64,000 nt of DNA from a bacterium (GTDB lineage Bacteria > Verrucomicrobiota > Kiritimatiellia > CAIKKV01 > CAITUY01). Positions 1 to 8,476 of this stretch are shown piece after piece; the stretch's first letter is position 1; each line of letters starts with the position of its first letter. Location of the stretch: assembly GCA_037143175.1 (NCBI GenBank), contig JBAWZF010000008.1, forward strand, positions 18,859-82,858, read 5' to 3'. A program made the translations under genes and the position numbers. The notes beneath the pieces were generated by a model that saw only the letters and a program-made list of their open reading frames with translations, searched no databases and was not told the DNA's origin.

Positions 1-530
1 AGAAGGTTCGCGCCTTTGTCGAAGGCTTCACCTGCGGCGTCATCTACGGTGCGTCCCAATTGGCGGTATTCGCCGATGCGGTTAACCTGAATGAAGCAGG
101 TATGTCCCCCGGAAACAATCAGAGCGAGAAACGGACAGAGCGAGTCCGGTGTCAGTTCCGGATTATCAAGAAAGATGGAGTAAATGTGGGCTTCCAAGTG
201 GTTGATACTGAGCAAGGGCTTATTGAGCCGGAGGGCAAGTCCTTTGGCGCCGGCGAGCCCGACGAGCAGGGAACTGGCCAATCCGGGGCCATTGGTGACG
301 GCGATGCCATCGATGTCGGCCCAGGAAAGGCCCGAGGACTGGAGGGCCTCGTTGATCACTTCCGGCAAATGTTCGACATGCATGCGGGAAGCGATTTCCG
401 GCACCACTCCGCCATAGGGACGGTGATGGGCGATCTGGGTAAAAACGATATTTGAAAGGACGGTATGTCCGTCGCGAACGACCGCGGCTGATGTTTCGTC
501 GCAAGAGGTCTCGATGCCGAGGATGTTCAT
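1..530 (-). CDS. tsaD: tRNA N6-adenosine threonylcarbamoyltransferase TsaD (5' part only)
   Basis: TsaD transfers the threonylcarbamoyl group to A37 of ANN-decoding tRNAs, in complex with TsaB and TsaE in the cytoplasm. The first ~176 residues are visible and the rest lies beyond the window edge. The protein opens MNILGIETSCDETSAAVV, the ASKHA ATP-binding start typical of TsaD. It has the NHLEAH metal-binding histidine pair near residue 110 and an SGGHT stretch near residue 135. The ATG at 528-530 sits two bases past the stop of the upstream S41 protease gene, so the two are probably co-transcribed. Family assignment is secure; the C-terminus cannot be assessed. Confidence 0.95.
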   Translation of the reverse strand, partial: MNILGIETSCDETSAAVVRDGHTVLSNIVFTQIAHHRPYGGVVPEIASRMHVEHLPEVINEALQSSGLSWADIDGIAVTNGPGLASSLLVGLAGAKGLALRLNKPLLSINHLEAHIYSIFLDNPELTPDSLCPFLALIVSGGHTCFIQVNRIGEYRQLGRTVDDAAGEAFDKGANL

Positions 531-531
531 A

Positions 532-1842
532 TTAGATTTCACTTTTCAGATCCTTGAATATCAAGAGGCCCTTGAGCAGATCAACGGCACGATCCAATTG
601 CCGATCTGTTGTTTTGTCGAGATCAGCTGGCTTATTTTTCGGATCCATCAGGTTAGGGGTCTCCAGTGTCAGTCGTTTCAACTGTACCAGCTGCCACTCT
701 TCGGGGGGCACGGGAACAGAGATATCCGGTTCAATGCCTTTTTCATGAATGCAGCGTCCGCTGGGGGTATAATAATGAGCCGTGGTAATGCGTGCTGCTG
801 CGCCATCTTCAATCTGAACAATATTTTGAACCGAACCTTTGCCAAAGGTGGTTTCGCCCACAAGTACGGCGCGTTTATTGTCGTGCAAGGCACCCGAAAC
901 AATTTCAGCAGCACTGGCTGAACCGCTGTTGACCAGAATGACCATGGGAAAGCGGGTGAAATGCACCGGGCCACCAGCTTTGGCGGGCGCTTGTTGCGAC
1001 GAGGCGCCCCGACCCCGCGTGGAGACGATGACCGCGCCTTTGGGGAGGAACATTTCGCTGACCTCGATCGAAGAGGAAAGCAATCCGCCAGGATTATTCC
1101 GCTGATCGAGTACCAGCGCCTTCATGTTTTTAGCCAGGAGCTCCTCCACCGCTTTCCGGAGGGCAGGTGCGGTGGGATTACTGAATTCAGTAATACGAAT
1201 GTAGCCGATGTTCTCATCCAGCATCCGGGCTCCCTTAACGCTGGCGATTTTGATTTCTTCGCGGGTCAGGGTGTAATCCTTGAACTCCCCGCCGCGCAGG
1301 ATTCTGATGGAAACCGGGGTACCCGGGGTGCCTCGCAGACGGGCGATGGCGTCGCGCATATCCAGGGCGTCGGTTTTGTTGCTGTTGATTTCAACAATTT
1401 TATCCCCGGAGAGAATGCCGGCCCGGGAGGCAGGGGTATCGTCGATGGGGCTGATCACCGTCAAGGTATTATCCTTGATGCTGATTTGAATGCCTATTCC
1501 TCCGAATTTCCCCTGGGTTTCCTCCTGCAGTTCCTTATAGGCAACCGGATCCATGTACTGGCTGAAAGGATCGAGTGATTGAAGCATTCCTTTCAGGGCG
1601 CAGGAAACGAGGTTGGAATAGCTCACTTTTGACTCATCAACGTAATTTTGCCGGACGAGCAACATGGTCTTGGTGAGGATTCGGATTTGACGGTAGGCCT
1701 CATCTTCGGAGTTGTCGATGGTCAGCACGGAATTGGTATCCCTGGCGGGAGTCAACTGAGGCGGGCGTGCGGGCAGGCTCCGGCAGCCCGTCATCAAGCC
1801 CAGGGCCAGAACGATCATGATGATTACAAAATGTTGTTTCAT
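532..1842 (-). CDS. S41 family carboxyl-terminal processing protease (lipoprotein)
   Basis: Periplasmic serine protease of the Ctp/Prc family, 436 residues, which trims C-termini of envelope proteins. The N-terminus (MKQHFVIIMIVLALGLMTGC) is a lipoprotein signal with lipobox LMTGC. A PDZ domain spans about residues 100-185 (KFGGIGIQI start, later SGDKIVEIN). The protease core carries the Ser in SGSASAAEI and the Lys in TFGKGSVQ, the S41 Ser-Lys dyad. I chose the ATG at 1842 because it starts the signal peptide and has AGGGGAT just upstream; a longer frame extends to 1899 but adds an unlikely N-terminus. It lies directly upstream of tsaD. The substrate is unknown. Confidence 0.92.
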   Translation of the reverse strand: MKQHFVIIMIVLALGLMTGCRSLPARPPQLTPARDTNSVLTIDNSEDEAYRQIRILTKTMLLVRQNYVDESKVSYSNLVSCALKGMLQSLDPFSQYMDPVAYKELQEETQGKFGGIGIQISIKDNTLTVISPIDDTPASRAGILSGDKIVEINSNKTDALDMRDAIARLRGTPGTPVSIRILRGGEFKDYTLTREEIKIASVKGARMLDENIGYIRITEFSNPTAPALRKAVEELLAKNMKALVLDQRNNPGGLLSSSIEVSEMFLPKGAVIVSTRGRGASSQQAPAKAGGPVHFTRFPMVILVNSGSASAAEIVSGALHDNKRAVLVGETTFGKGSVQNIVQIEDGAAARITTAHYYTPSGRCIHEKGIEPDISVPVPPEEWQLVQLKRLTLETPNLMDPKNKPADLDKTTDRQLDRAVDLLKGLLIFKDLKSEI

Positions 1843-1918
1843 TGGAAATCCCCTAAAAGGTATCATTATGAAATTACATGAAGCCAGGCTCAAGCCCAAA
1901 GATGTGGCGCCAAATCAT

Positions 1919-1996
1919 GGCTCGCCAAGGTTCGCCATTCATAAAGATAGATCTAGCAAGTCGATGGAACTTTGGATGGCGAACCTCGCGTGAGCC
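1919..1996. repeat. Imperfect inverted repeat in a 184-bp intergenic gap
   Basis: The arms at 1919-1938 and 1976-1996 are inverted copies sharing a perfect 11-bp core (AGGTTCGCCAT and its complement), separated by about 37 bases. The outer parts differ by small indels. It lies between two minus-strand genes, the small membrane protein and the S41 protease. There is no T-run, so it is not a classical terminator. It could be a small dispersed repeat or an mRNA-stability hairpin. Confidence 0.5.
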
Positions 1997-2026
1997 GTGT
2001 GGATAGGGCGGCCCGTTATGTCCGGA

Positions 2027-2338
2027 TTACCAGACCGAAGGGACCGCCTGGTAGAAAGATATTTCGGAGTTTTGCAGACCCAGAATGACCAGGAGTCCTA
2101 TGACTGCGAAGAGGGCGATCAGCATGAACACGACCGTGGACTTTCCCTGAGCCGTTTTGGGTGCTGCTTCTTCATGTTCGGGAGCTGGATCACTTGCGGG
2201 GGCAGGGGCTGTAGGGGTGGCAACTTCCTGAGGCTGTTCGCTCTCTGGTGCCATCGGTGATGAAAGATTATTCGAACCGGCGGAATCCCCGTAGGCTTGT
2301 GAGCTTCTTTTCAGTTTGATTGTTCGGACTGTTGTCAT
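2027..2338 (-). CDS. Small single-pass membrane protein, unknown function
   Basis: 103 residues, no recognised family. The N-terminal half is hydrophilic and Pro/Ala/Glu-rich (about residues 20-65). One strong transmembrane segment follows (about residues 68-88, STVVFMLIALFAVIGLLVIL), then a short tail. The topology suggests a bitopic inner-membrane protein with the Pro-rich region on one side. It follows tatC after 64 bases on the same strand and may be read with the tat genes. It is probably real because of the well-formed membrane segment and an ATG in good position, but no function can be given. Confidence 0.55.
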   Translation of the reverse strand: MTTVRTIKLKRSSQAYGDSAGSNNLSSPMAPESEQPQEVATPTAPAPASDPAPEHEEAAPKTAQGKSTVVFMLIALFAVIGLLVILGLQNSEISFYQAVPSVW

Positions 2339-2402
2339 AGCGCACCGTTAATCTAAAATTTTCAACCCGTTTGAAGCATGCTAGGCCTTAGCCCGCTTCT
2401 GC

Positions 2403-3134
2403 TCAAGCTCTTTCTTCACGGAACCAGATCAGCCAGATGCAGAGTTCGTAAAGGGCAATGAGCGGGCTGGCAAGAATCAATTGACTGAAGGGATCCTGCG
2501 AGGGGGTGATGATGGCGGCAACAATCAGAATGATGATAATGGCGTAACGGCGCTTATCTCGCAGTTGCCGGGAATTGAGCACCCCTAATTGGCCCAGAAC
2601 CAGGAGGATCACGGGTAATTCAAATGTGATGCCGAAACTCAGCATGAGTTTAAGCACGAACCCGATGTAACTCGTGACGGAGAAATATTGTGCGTGAATA
2701 CCCAGCCATTCATTGACCCACAGCATCATGGCCAGTGCCGGGCCAAGGGCAAAGAAATAACACAGGGTAACCCCCCCGATGAAGAGGAACGTAGCGAAGA
2801 GGAGCCCGCCCAATAGTGCCCGTCGTTCCCGCGAGGTGAGTCCTGGAAAGACAAACCAGCAGATAGAAAAAAGAATCGCTGGCGCACTGAACAGCAGGCC
2901 GCCCCAGATGATGGTTTGCATGGCGACAGAGAGTCCCCCGGTGACGTCGAGCGGTTGGAGAAAAGTGTCGGGGTCTGGCACTACGCCGATTAACGGTCGC
3001 TTGAGGATTTTGAAGAACTGTGGGGCAAACGCACAGGCTGCCCCCATCCCGAGAAATACGGACACGGCACTCCAGATTAGCGCCCGACGCAAATCTTCAA
3101 GGTGGTGGAGGAAGGGCTTGGATGACTCTTCCAT
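2403..3134 (-). CDS. tatC: Sec-independent protein translocase TatC
   Basis: 243-residue inner-membrane core of the twin-arginine translocase, the receptor for RR signal peptides. It opens MEESSKPFLHHLEDLRRALI, the cytoplasmic HLxELRRR-type motif of TatC. Six hydrophobic segments follow. The conserved FELPV motif in the fourth (about residue 170) and the ITPSQDPFSQ stretch before the fifth/sixth are present. The start is four bases after the tatA stop, so the two are translationally close. TatA and TatC without a separate TatB is a minimal Tat arrangement; no tatB is visible in this window. Confidence 0.95.
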   Translation of the reverse strand: MEESSKPFLHHLEDLRRALIWSAVSVFLGMGAACAFAPQFFKILKRPLIGVVPDPDTFLQPLDVTGGLSVAMQTIIWGGLLFSAPAILFSICWFVFPGLTSRERRALLGGLLFATFLFIGGVTLCYFFALGPALAMMLWVNEWLGIHAQYFSVTSYIGFVLKLMLSFGITFELPVILLVLGQLGVLNSRQLRDKRRYAIIIILIVAAIITPSQDPFSQLILASPLIALYELCIWLIWFREERA

Positions 3135-3137
3135 GGA

Positions 3138-3374
3138 CTAATTACCTTTATCGGAATCAGGTGGCTTTTGTGGAGGTTCGTGATCAGCGCTCAAAAGTTG
3201 TTTTTTAAATTCTTGAGCACCCTTTTGCAGATCCTGCATGATTTTACCCAGTTTGCGTGCAATGGGTGGGAGCCCCTTGCCGCCGAATAGAATCAGGATA
3301 GCGGCAAGAATAACGAGCACCTCCCCCGCGCCGATGTCCCCGAAGAAGGCTAAGATGGGCTGGCTGAAATTCAT
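3138..3374 (-). CDS. tatA: Twin-arginine translocase subunit TatA/TatE
   Basis: 78-residue pore-forming Tat subunit. One N-terminal transmembrane helix (IGAGEVLVILAAILILFGGK) is followed by the FGGKGLPPIARKLGK hinge and a charged amphipathic helix, then a hydrophilic Pro-rich tail. The typical FGxxKLP-type motif is intact. The ATG at 3374 is preferred over an upstream TTG at 3386. It is the first gene of a tatA-tatC pair. An intrinsic terminator lies just upstream, so tatAC must have its own promoter or rely on read-through from pal. Confidence 0.93.
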   Translation of the reverse strand: MNFSQPILAFFGDIGAGEVLVILAAILILFGGKGLPPIARKLGKIMQDLQKGAQEFKKQLLSADHEPPQKPPDSDKGN

Positions 3375-3405
3375 AATCAAATACAACTACCATGATTTCA
3401 GCCAA

Positions 3406-3438
3406 TAAAAAAGCCCCGGTTTTGGGCCGGGGCTTTTT
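3406..3438 (-). terminator. Intrinsic terminator after pal
   Basis: The 8-bp GC stem AGCCCCGG/CCGGGGCT (3412-3419 and 3427-3434) has a 7-base loop and is flanked by A and T runs on both sides. On the minus strand it ends in a run of T just downstream of the pal stop. It could work in both directions, but only pal reads into it. Confidence 0.9.
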
Positions 3439-3457
3439 GTAACGTATGAGCGTGTGC

Positions 3458-3982
3458 TTATTTCATCACAACGAACTCAACGCGGCGGTTGACCGACCAG
3501 GCTTTTTCGTCGTGACCGGGATCTTTCGGTTTTTCCTTGCCGAAACTTTTGGTCTGGATGCGGGTGCTGTCGATGCCCAGATTCATCAGGTAAGTGCGTA
3601 CGGCTTGAGCACGGCGTTCGCCGAGCGACATGTTGTATTCAGCGCTGCCCTGTTCATCGCAATTACCTTCCAAAGTCACAAATGTGCCCGCGTTGGCCTT
3701 CAAATAACTGGCAGCGGCTTCCGCCTTGGCGCGCTCGGTTTCGTCCACCAGTGCGCTGTCAAAAGCAAATTGAACCGCAGAGAGCTGGGCGTCGATAATC
3801 TGGCCGGAGCCGCTTCCGATACGGTTACCATTTTGTCCATCCAAAAGGCTTGGATCGGTGAGGGTAACGTCAGAGACGCCGTCATTGGCTCCCTTTTTCT
3901 TGCCAAACAATCCTTTGCAACCGGTCATTGAAACGGCCATGGCGCTCACGAGAATCATCGAAACTGCGAAACGTGTATTCAT
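3458..3982 (-). CDS. pal: Peptidoglycan-associated lipoprotein Pal (OmpA-like)
   Basis: 174-residue outer-membrane lipoprotein that anchors the outer membrane to peptidoglycan within Tol-Pal. The signal peptide ends in the lipobox SMTGC (Cys about residue 22). The OmpA-like domain covers about residues 65-174, with the peptidoglycan-binding signature GNCDEQGSAEYN and the basic GERRAQAVR helix, and ends in NRRVEFVV. It follows tolB on the same strand, as in most Gram-negative tol-pal clusters, and is closed by a clear terminator. Confidence 0.95.
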   Translation of the reverse strand: MNTRFAVSMILVSAMAVSMTGCKGLFGKKKGANDGVSDVTLTDPSLLDGQNGNRIGSGSGQIIDAQLSAVQFAFDSALVDETERAKAEAAASYLKANAGTFVTLEGNCDEQGSAEYNMSLGERRAQAVRTYLMNLGIDSTRIQTKSFGKEKPKDPGHDEKAWSVNRRVEFVVMK

Positions 3983-4026
3983 TACTATCTATTCCTTTTT
4001 GCGTTCAGTTAAATCAATCAAATGGA

Positions 4027-5226
4027 TTATTTCGCACACCACGAAGGCGCGGACCAACTTCCACCATATGGCGTCAAACATACGGGGGTATCTCCCATGG
4101 TGTCAAGGAGATATATCCTTGTTCCGCCACCTTCCCGTTTGGCGCAAACGAGGTGTCGGCCGTCGGAAGCCCAGGAGGGATCTTCGTAATTACCATCAGA
4201 GGGACTGACCTGCCGTTCTTCCATGGTTGCGGGATTGATGATGTATACGGAATAGAGACCGCTCCGACGGCTGCTGAAAGCAATCAGGTTGTTGGCGCCC
4301 CAATCGGGATCGACGTTTTCCTTGCCGCGTGACGTCAAGCGCCGGCTGGTCCCGCTACGATCCATAACGTAAAGTTGGGGTGAGCCGGCACCAGCCATAT
4401 CCGAGACATAGGCAATTTGAGAGCTGTCAGGCGACCAGGTCGGGCTGGCTTCACCCGCTCGTGGCGTACGGGTCAGGCGGATCAGTTGGCCGCTCCCGAA
4501 CGATTTTGAATAAACCTCGGGATTGCCATCCTTGGACAGCACCATCAGCATTTCTCCGCCACCGGGCGAGATGGCGCCGGCCATATTGATTCCTGGACTG
4601 CGTGAGATCACAGAGCGTTTGCCTGATGCCGAATCAATCATGTAGATATCGGCAAAGCCTTTGAGAAATGAGGTGTAGACAATTTTTGAGCCATCGGGCG
4701 ACCACCGTGGGGCCATACTGATGGATTTGTCGTGAGTGAGTTGGTGCAGATTGCCGCCGTCGGCATCGCAGGTGTAAAGCTCCTTGTTCCCGGTAGCGGT
4801 TCCGATCATGACGATACGACCTGAACAAATACCTCGAAAGCCCTTAATGGACATGATGATGTCATCGGCCACCTTGTGTGCAAGTCGGCGGGCATTGGGG
4901 GAGGAATCGGTGTAGGTTTTGCTGAGCACCACGCTGGACTTCAGGACATTCAAGACCTGGCAGTCGACGGTGAGGGTACCGGCATTGTCATGACATGATC
5001 CGGTGACAGTAAAAGAGGCGGAACGGACTAGTGAAAACCAACCGCACCGCTCAAGGTCCGAGGTGAGGGTCTGGCGGAAGACGAAGCCATTGGCACCAGC
5101 GGCCCCAAAGGTAGATACATCCAGACTGGTTTTGGAGCCTGAGGCTTTGACCACCCGGACTTCCTGCGCGGGGGCGATAGAGATGAGCGAGAGTGAAAGA
5201 AACGAAAATATAATAATTCTTTTCAT
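4027..5226 (-). CDS. tolB: Tol-Pal system protein TolB
   Basis: 399-residue periplasmic protein with an N-terminal signal peptide (MKRIIIFSFLSLSLISIAPA). A TolB N-terminal domain of about 130 residues is followed by a six-bladed beta-propeller built from repeated PD40 units, for example PRWSPDGSKIVYTS, PTWSPDSSQIAYVS and PSWASDGRHLVCA. TolB binds Pal and the TolA C-terminus. It lies between a TolA/TonB-like gene and pal, which supports the assignment. Confidence 0.94.
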   Translation of the reverse strand: MKRIIIFSFLSLSLISIAPAQEVRVVKASGSKTSLDVSTFGAAGANGFVFRQTLTSDLERCGWFSLVRSASFTVTGSCHDNAGTLTVDCQVLNVLKSSVVLSKTYTDSSPNARRLAHKVADDIIMSIKGFRGICSGRIVMIGTATGNKELYTCDADGGNLHQLTHDKSISMAPRWSPDGSKIVYTSFLKGFADIYMIDSASGKRSVISRSPGINMAGAISPGGGEMLMVLSKDGNPEVYSKSFGSGQLIRLTRTPRAGEASPTWSPDSSQIAYVSDMAGAGSPQLYVMDRSGTSRRLTSRGKENVDPDWGANNLIAFSSRRSGLYSVYIINPATMEERQVSPSDGNYEDPSWASDGRHLVCAKREGGGTRIYLLDTMGDTPVCLTPYGGSWSAPSWCAK

Positions 5227-5245
5227 AAGTGGCGCATTATCTCCT

Positions 5246-6097
5246 TCAATTGTTTCCTGTCAATTCAAACGCAACCGGGATACGGCGGTGGGAGGAAAGA
5301 TAGCCGGCCGGCAGGTTGCTCACGCGGCGGACAGATTCAACGGCGCGCATAACTGAGGCGTCCATGGTCTTGTTCCCTGAACTACTGAGAATCCGGCTAC
5401 CGACAATGGTGCCGTCCGGATTAAAGGTCAATTCCACGCGGGTGACCAGCCCGGCAATCCCGATATCCGTGGGCTGATTCCAGGCGCGATACATAGCCTG
5501 GCGCACCATATCGAGGACGATGAATTCCTGCGTTACCGCTGAGCCTTCCCCGAACTTGCTGTCGCTATTCAACAGGCGCCGCATATCAGCTTCGGAAAGG
5601 CTGGACTTTTTACCTATTTTTGCGCCCCGATCGAGGAGTTTGCGAACTTCTTCGGCCGTGAGTTTTCCCTTGCCGCTGGGAAGGGGACGTTTGACGATCT
5701 TGTTACTAATCTTGATTTTGGATGTTTTACTGTCCTGCTTGGCCGGTTCCGGTGGTTTGAGGTCAGATTTCTTTTTGGGTTTGTCTTTTTCTTTTGGCTT
5801 CAGTACAGGGACTTCATCCGGGTCGGGCTGGGTGTCCTCCTTCGGTTCTTCAACTTGCTTGTCTGGCGTTTTCTCCGGTGCTTTTTCGGGAGGAGGTTGA
5901 GGGGCAAGCTCAGTGGGGATCGGACTGGAGTCACTGGGCGGTGCCTCGATAATCAGTTCCATGGGGGAGCTGATATCTGAGACCGGAGCGTCGCAGCCAT
6001 GAATGAATGAAACGGCAATGAGTGCCCCGATCAGCAGTCCGTGACAGACTGTGACCACAAGCAGTTCAGTTGTATAGTTTTGACTGGGTTCATTCAT
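5246..6097 (-). CDS. tolA: TolA/TonB-like energy-transducing protein
   Basis: 283 residues: one N-terminal transmembrane segment (about residues 10-32), a long Pro/Lys/Glu-rich spacer (about residues 45-120), and a C-terminal TonB/TolA domain starting near residue 190 (MVRQAMYRAWNQP, then LTFNPDGTIVGSRILSSSG). It would couple inner-membrane proton-motive force to the Tol complex. Position directly before tolB and pal makes a TolA role likelier than TonB. No tolQ or tolR is present in the window; the gene upstream is an unrelated lipoprotein. The ATG at 6097 is chosen over an upstream non-ATG start. Confidence 0.82.
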   Translation of the reverse strand: MNEPSQNYTTELLVVTVCHGLLIGALIAVSFIHGCDAPVSDISSPMELIIEAPPSDSSPIPTELAPQPPPEKAPEKTPDKQVEEPKEDTQPDPDEVPVLKPKEKDKPKKKSDLKPPEPAKQDSKTSKIKISNKIVKRPLPSGKGKLTAEEVRKLLDRGAKIGKKSSLSEADMRRLLNSDSKFGEGSAVTQEFIVLDMVRQAMYRAWNQPTDIGIAGLVTRVELTFNPDGTIVGSRILSSSGNKTMDASVMRAVESVRRVSNLPAGYLSSHRRIPVAFELTGNN

Positions 6098-6175
6098 GCG
6101 AACTGAAAAAATAGCGCAGAAGTCCGACGCGGTCAAAGCAATCAAGTGGAGGAGATGGCCAGTTGTTATGTTGTC

Positions 6176-6239
6176 AAGTTGATGAGTTGTTGCGGAGATA
6201 AAAAGTCTTTTGCGATTTCACTCAACAACTCATCAACTT
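6176..6239. repeat. 17-bp perfect inverted repeat upstream of tolA
   Basis: Arms at 6176-6192 (AAGTTGATGAGTTGTTG) and 6223-6239 are exact reverse complements separated by 30 bases. Short GTTG/CAAC extensions lie outside the arms. It occupies most of the 156-bp gap between the GHL10-like gene and tolA. There is no terminal T-run. It could be a read-through-limiting hairpin or a dispersed repeat. Confidence 0.7.
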
Positions 6240-6253
6240 AGCAACCTATCAGC

Positions 6254-8296
6254 TTACTTTGTCGTCCCCATTTGCAAATAAGGAAGGATATCGTTTTTCA
6301 GGGTGGGATTGGCTTCAAAGAGGGTGAAGCCGGTAGCCCCTTCCTGGCGCAAGGCATTGATTTGGCTGATGGTCTCCACGGCAGTGAGGCGGCATTCCAT
6401 GGAGGTGACCCCAATGCCTGCATACACCTTGCCTTCGACGCCAGGATACGAGACTTGCTTGCGGTACCATTCGATGAATTTGTTGGAATTGGCGGTATAA
6501 CTCATGGGGCACACAAAGTCCAGTAACCCCAGTCTGAGCCACTCGCCCCAGTCTTGAGCAATGGAATCGCGAACTCCAGGGTAAATGGGGTAGACGGATG
6601 CCGAGAGTTTCATTTTGGGATTGATCTGGTTTAGATCCTGGTGGATATCCTTCACGAATTGGGTCAGCAGATTCCTGCGCCATTGCCGGAATGCGGCTTG
6701 CCTAGTGCCGCTGCGGACATCCGCCGGCCAGTGTTTGATGGAGGTGCCGGTGGCTTGAACGAAGCGGGATCGGCAGCCATTACAGTAGCAATAATCCTGC
6801 GATTTGAACCGGGTATAGTCGAGGTGGATACCGTCGAGTTGCGGATAGCGCACCGCTAACTCTTTGATCAGGGCGCGTTCAAGCGCCCGGTTGGCGGGGT
6901 GGGATGGACAGAGCCAGGAAATGGGGGTGCCAGCTGATGACACCTGAAGCCGTCCGGCTTTCCGGTAGGGCACCAGGGCATTGTCCGGTGCGCCTTCCAT
7001 ATTCCAGAGAATTACCCAGGCGTGTGTTTCGAGACCATGGCGTTTGGCAGCGACACAACAGTCGGCCATCTGATCGCCGTAACGCGTCAGGATATCCGAG
7101 GCGGGTATCAGGCGGCTGGGGTAGTGAGCGCACCAGGGACGTTGAACGTGGGGGAGAACGGCCGTCATGCCCGCCTGGGCAAGCGTCTGGCAGGTCGGGT
7201 CCCACAAGCCGGGACCAAAGCCTGTTCCGGAATGATTCCACACACCTCGAAATTCGTTTCTTTTTGCTCGTTGAATTGAGGCAAAGGCTTCCGTCAGGGT
7301 GGCATCCAATAGGCAAGCTGACTGAATAACCTGCGCATAGTTTCCATTCTGATAATCAAGAGGAAGTTCAACTCTGAGGCGCTCTGCTTTGGCCAGAAAG
7401 GGTTGCGCGGTCATGCTGGCATTATTGTTCTGGGCCTGAAGTCGGATGGAATCAATCGCGTGGGTGGCGCTTTGGTATTTGCCCAGTTTCCCGGCTTCAT
7501 TGACGGCATGGGAGGCGGCGGCCCTCAATAAGTTGCGATCACAGGCTCCGAGAAGGCTGATAAGAAGGCGTTTTTTTGCAGGGACATCGCTTTCCAGCAG
7601 GATATGCGACATCCAGAAGCCCCGTTCTGATTGAAGCCAGGCGGGTTCGCGAGGAAGGTGGCCGGACGTGCTTTCCCACCAGGCGATCACCCGTGCATTC
7701 TGTTCGGCGGGGTAAGCGGGGAGGAGAGAGACTGATGTTTGCTCAATCCGCAGGGGGGCGGAGGGAAGAGCGTTCTCAATAAAACAGAATGCGTTCCACG
7801 AGTCGGCCCCTGGCGCTCGCATGGGAGTGCCCAGGCGGAATCCCATCAGGGTGGCGAGCTTCGGGTCTGCTGAAAACAACACAATTAATTTCCCTCCGCC
7901 CTCCACAAACCGACGGCAGGCAAGCAACTCCCTCGCACTTAGGGTGGAGTTATATGGCAGGATGGCGATGCGTGCATCGGGGAATATACCAGTGGCGAAC
8001 TGGTCATCGGATACCGGATTAACGGGGATGCCCACACTTTGAATCCAACTCTGTAAGCGGTCGGAAACTTTTTCAGCGTAGCTGCGTTCGGACGTAATGG
8101 CTATCGAAGAGCTAGGCTTAATGAGTAGTACGGGCGTGGTTTTTAATAACGGTGGAATTCGTAGGGGTTGAGTAGCGCTTGGCCGGGAAGGGGGCGGGGC
8201 GGGAGGTGAATGGGCCACGCAACCTCCAAGGAGTCCCGCAGAGGAAAGAATAAAGAGAAACTGACGTAGTCGAATCCATGGGTGACCTGTTGTCAT
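6254..8296 (-). CDS. GHL10-like glycosyl-hydrolase-fold lipoprotein
   Basis: 680 residues. The N-terminus is a lipoprotein signal (basic MTTGHPWIRLRQF, hydrophobic core, lipobox LLGGC). Residues ~45-300 form a Rossmann-like region (VLLIKPSSSIAIT, later GGGKLIVLFSADP). From about residue 345 there is a TIM-barrel of the GHL10/DUF187 type: EFRGVWNHSGTG start, then HGLETHAWVILWNMEG, LDGIHLDYTRFKSQDYC and DFVCPMSYTANSNKF. These proteins are thought to act on polysaccharides, but substrates are mostly unknown. The start at 8296 fits the signal peptide; a TTG-initiated frame from 8332 is less likely. It is divergent from the exopolysaccharide operon. Confidence 0.8.
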   Translation of the reverse strand: MTTGHPWIRLRQFLFILSSAGLLGGCVAHSPPAPPPSRPSATQPLRIPPLLKTTPVLLIKPSSSIAITSERSYAEKVSDRLQSWIQSVGIPVNPVSDDQFATGIFPDARIAILPYNSTLSARELLACRRFVEGGGKLIVLFSADPKLATLMGFRLGTPMRAPGADSWNAFCFIENALPSAPLRIEQTSVSLLPAYPAEQNARVIAWWESTSGHLPREPAWLQSERGFWMSHILLESDVPAKKRLLISLLGACDRNLLRAAASHAVNEAGKLGKYQSATHAIDSIRLQAQNNNASMTAQPFLAKAERLRVELPLDYQNGNYAQVIQSACLLDATLTEAFASIQRAKRNEFRGVWNHSGTGFGPGLWDPTCQTLAQAGMTAVLPHVQRPWCAHYPSRLIPASDILTRYGDQMADCCVAAKRHGLETHAWVILWNMEGAPDNALVPYRKAGRLQVSSAGTPISWLCPSHPANRALERALIKELAVRYPQLDGIHLDYTRFKSQDYCYCNGCRSRFVQATGTSIKHWPADVRSGTRQAAFRQWRRNLLTQFVKDIHQDLNQINPKMKLSASVYPIYPGVRDSIAQDWGEWLRLGLLDFVCPMSYTANSNKFIEWYRKQVSYPGVEGKVYAGIGVTSMECRLTAVETISQINALRQEGATGFTLFEANPTLKNDILPYLQMGTTK

Positions 8297-8476
8297 GCCG
8301 CATACATACTTTTCATGGAGAGCGATCTGCAAGGTAATTCGCGTTTAACTTTCATAATGACACCTAATTAGTATTATTACTTGCGTAACCGGAAAATAAT
8401 TGGCATTCTTTAAACGTTCTAGATAACTTGCTGGGCGATAAAGAATGGATACGGGTTTCAGCGGTTGGGTGCAATC

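Noticed and set aside
60..455. 131-codon plus-strand frame at the window start
   Set aside because: Antisense to tsaD, whose motifs are unambiguous.
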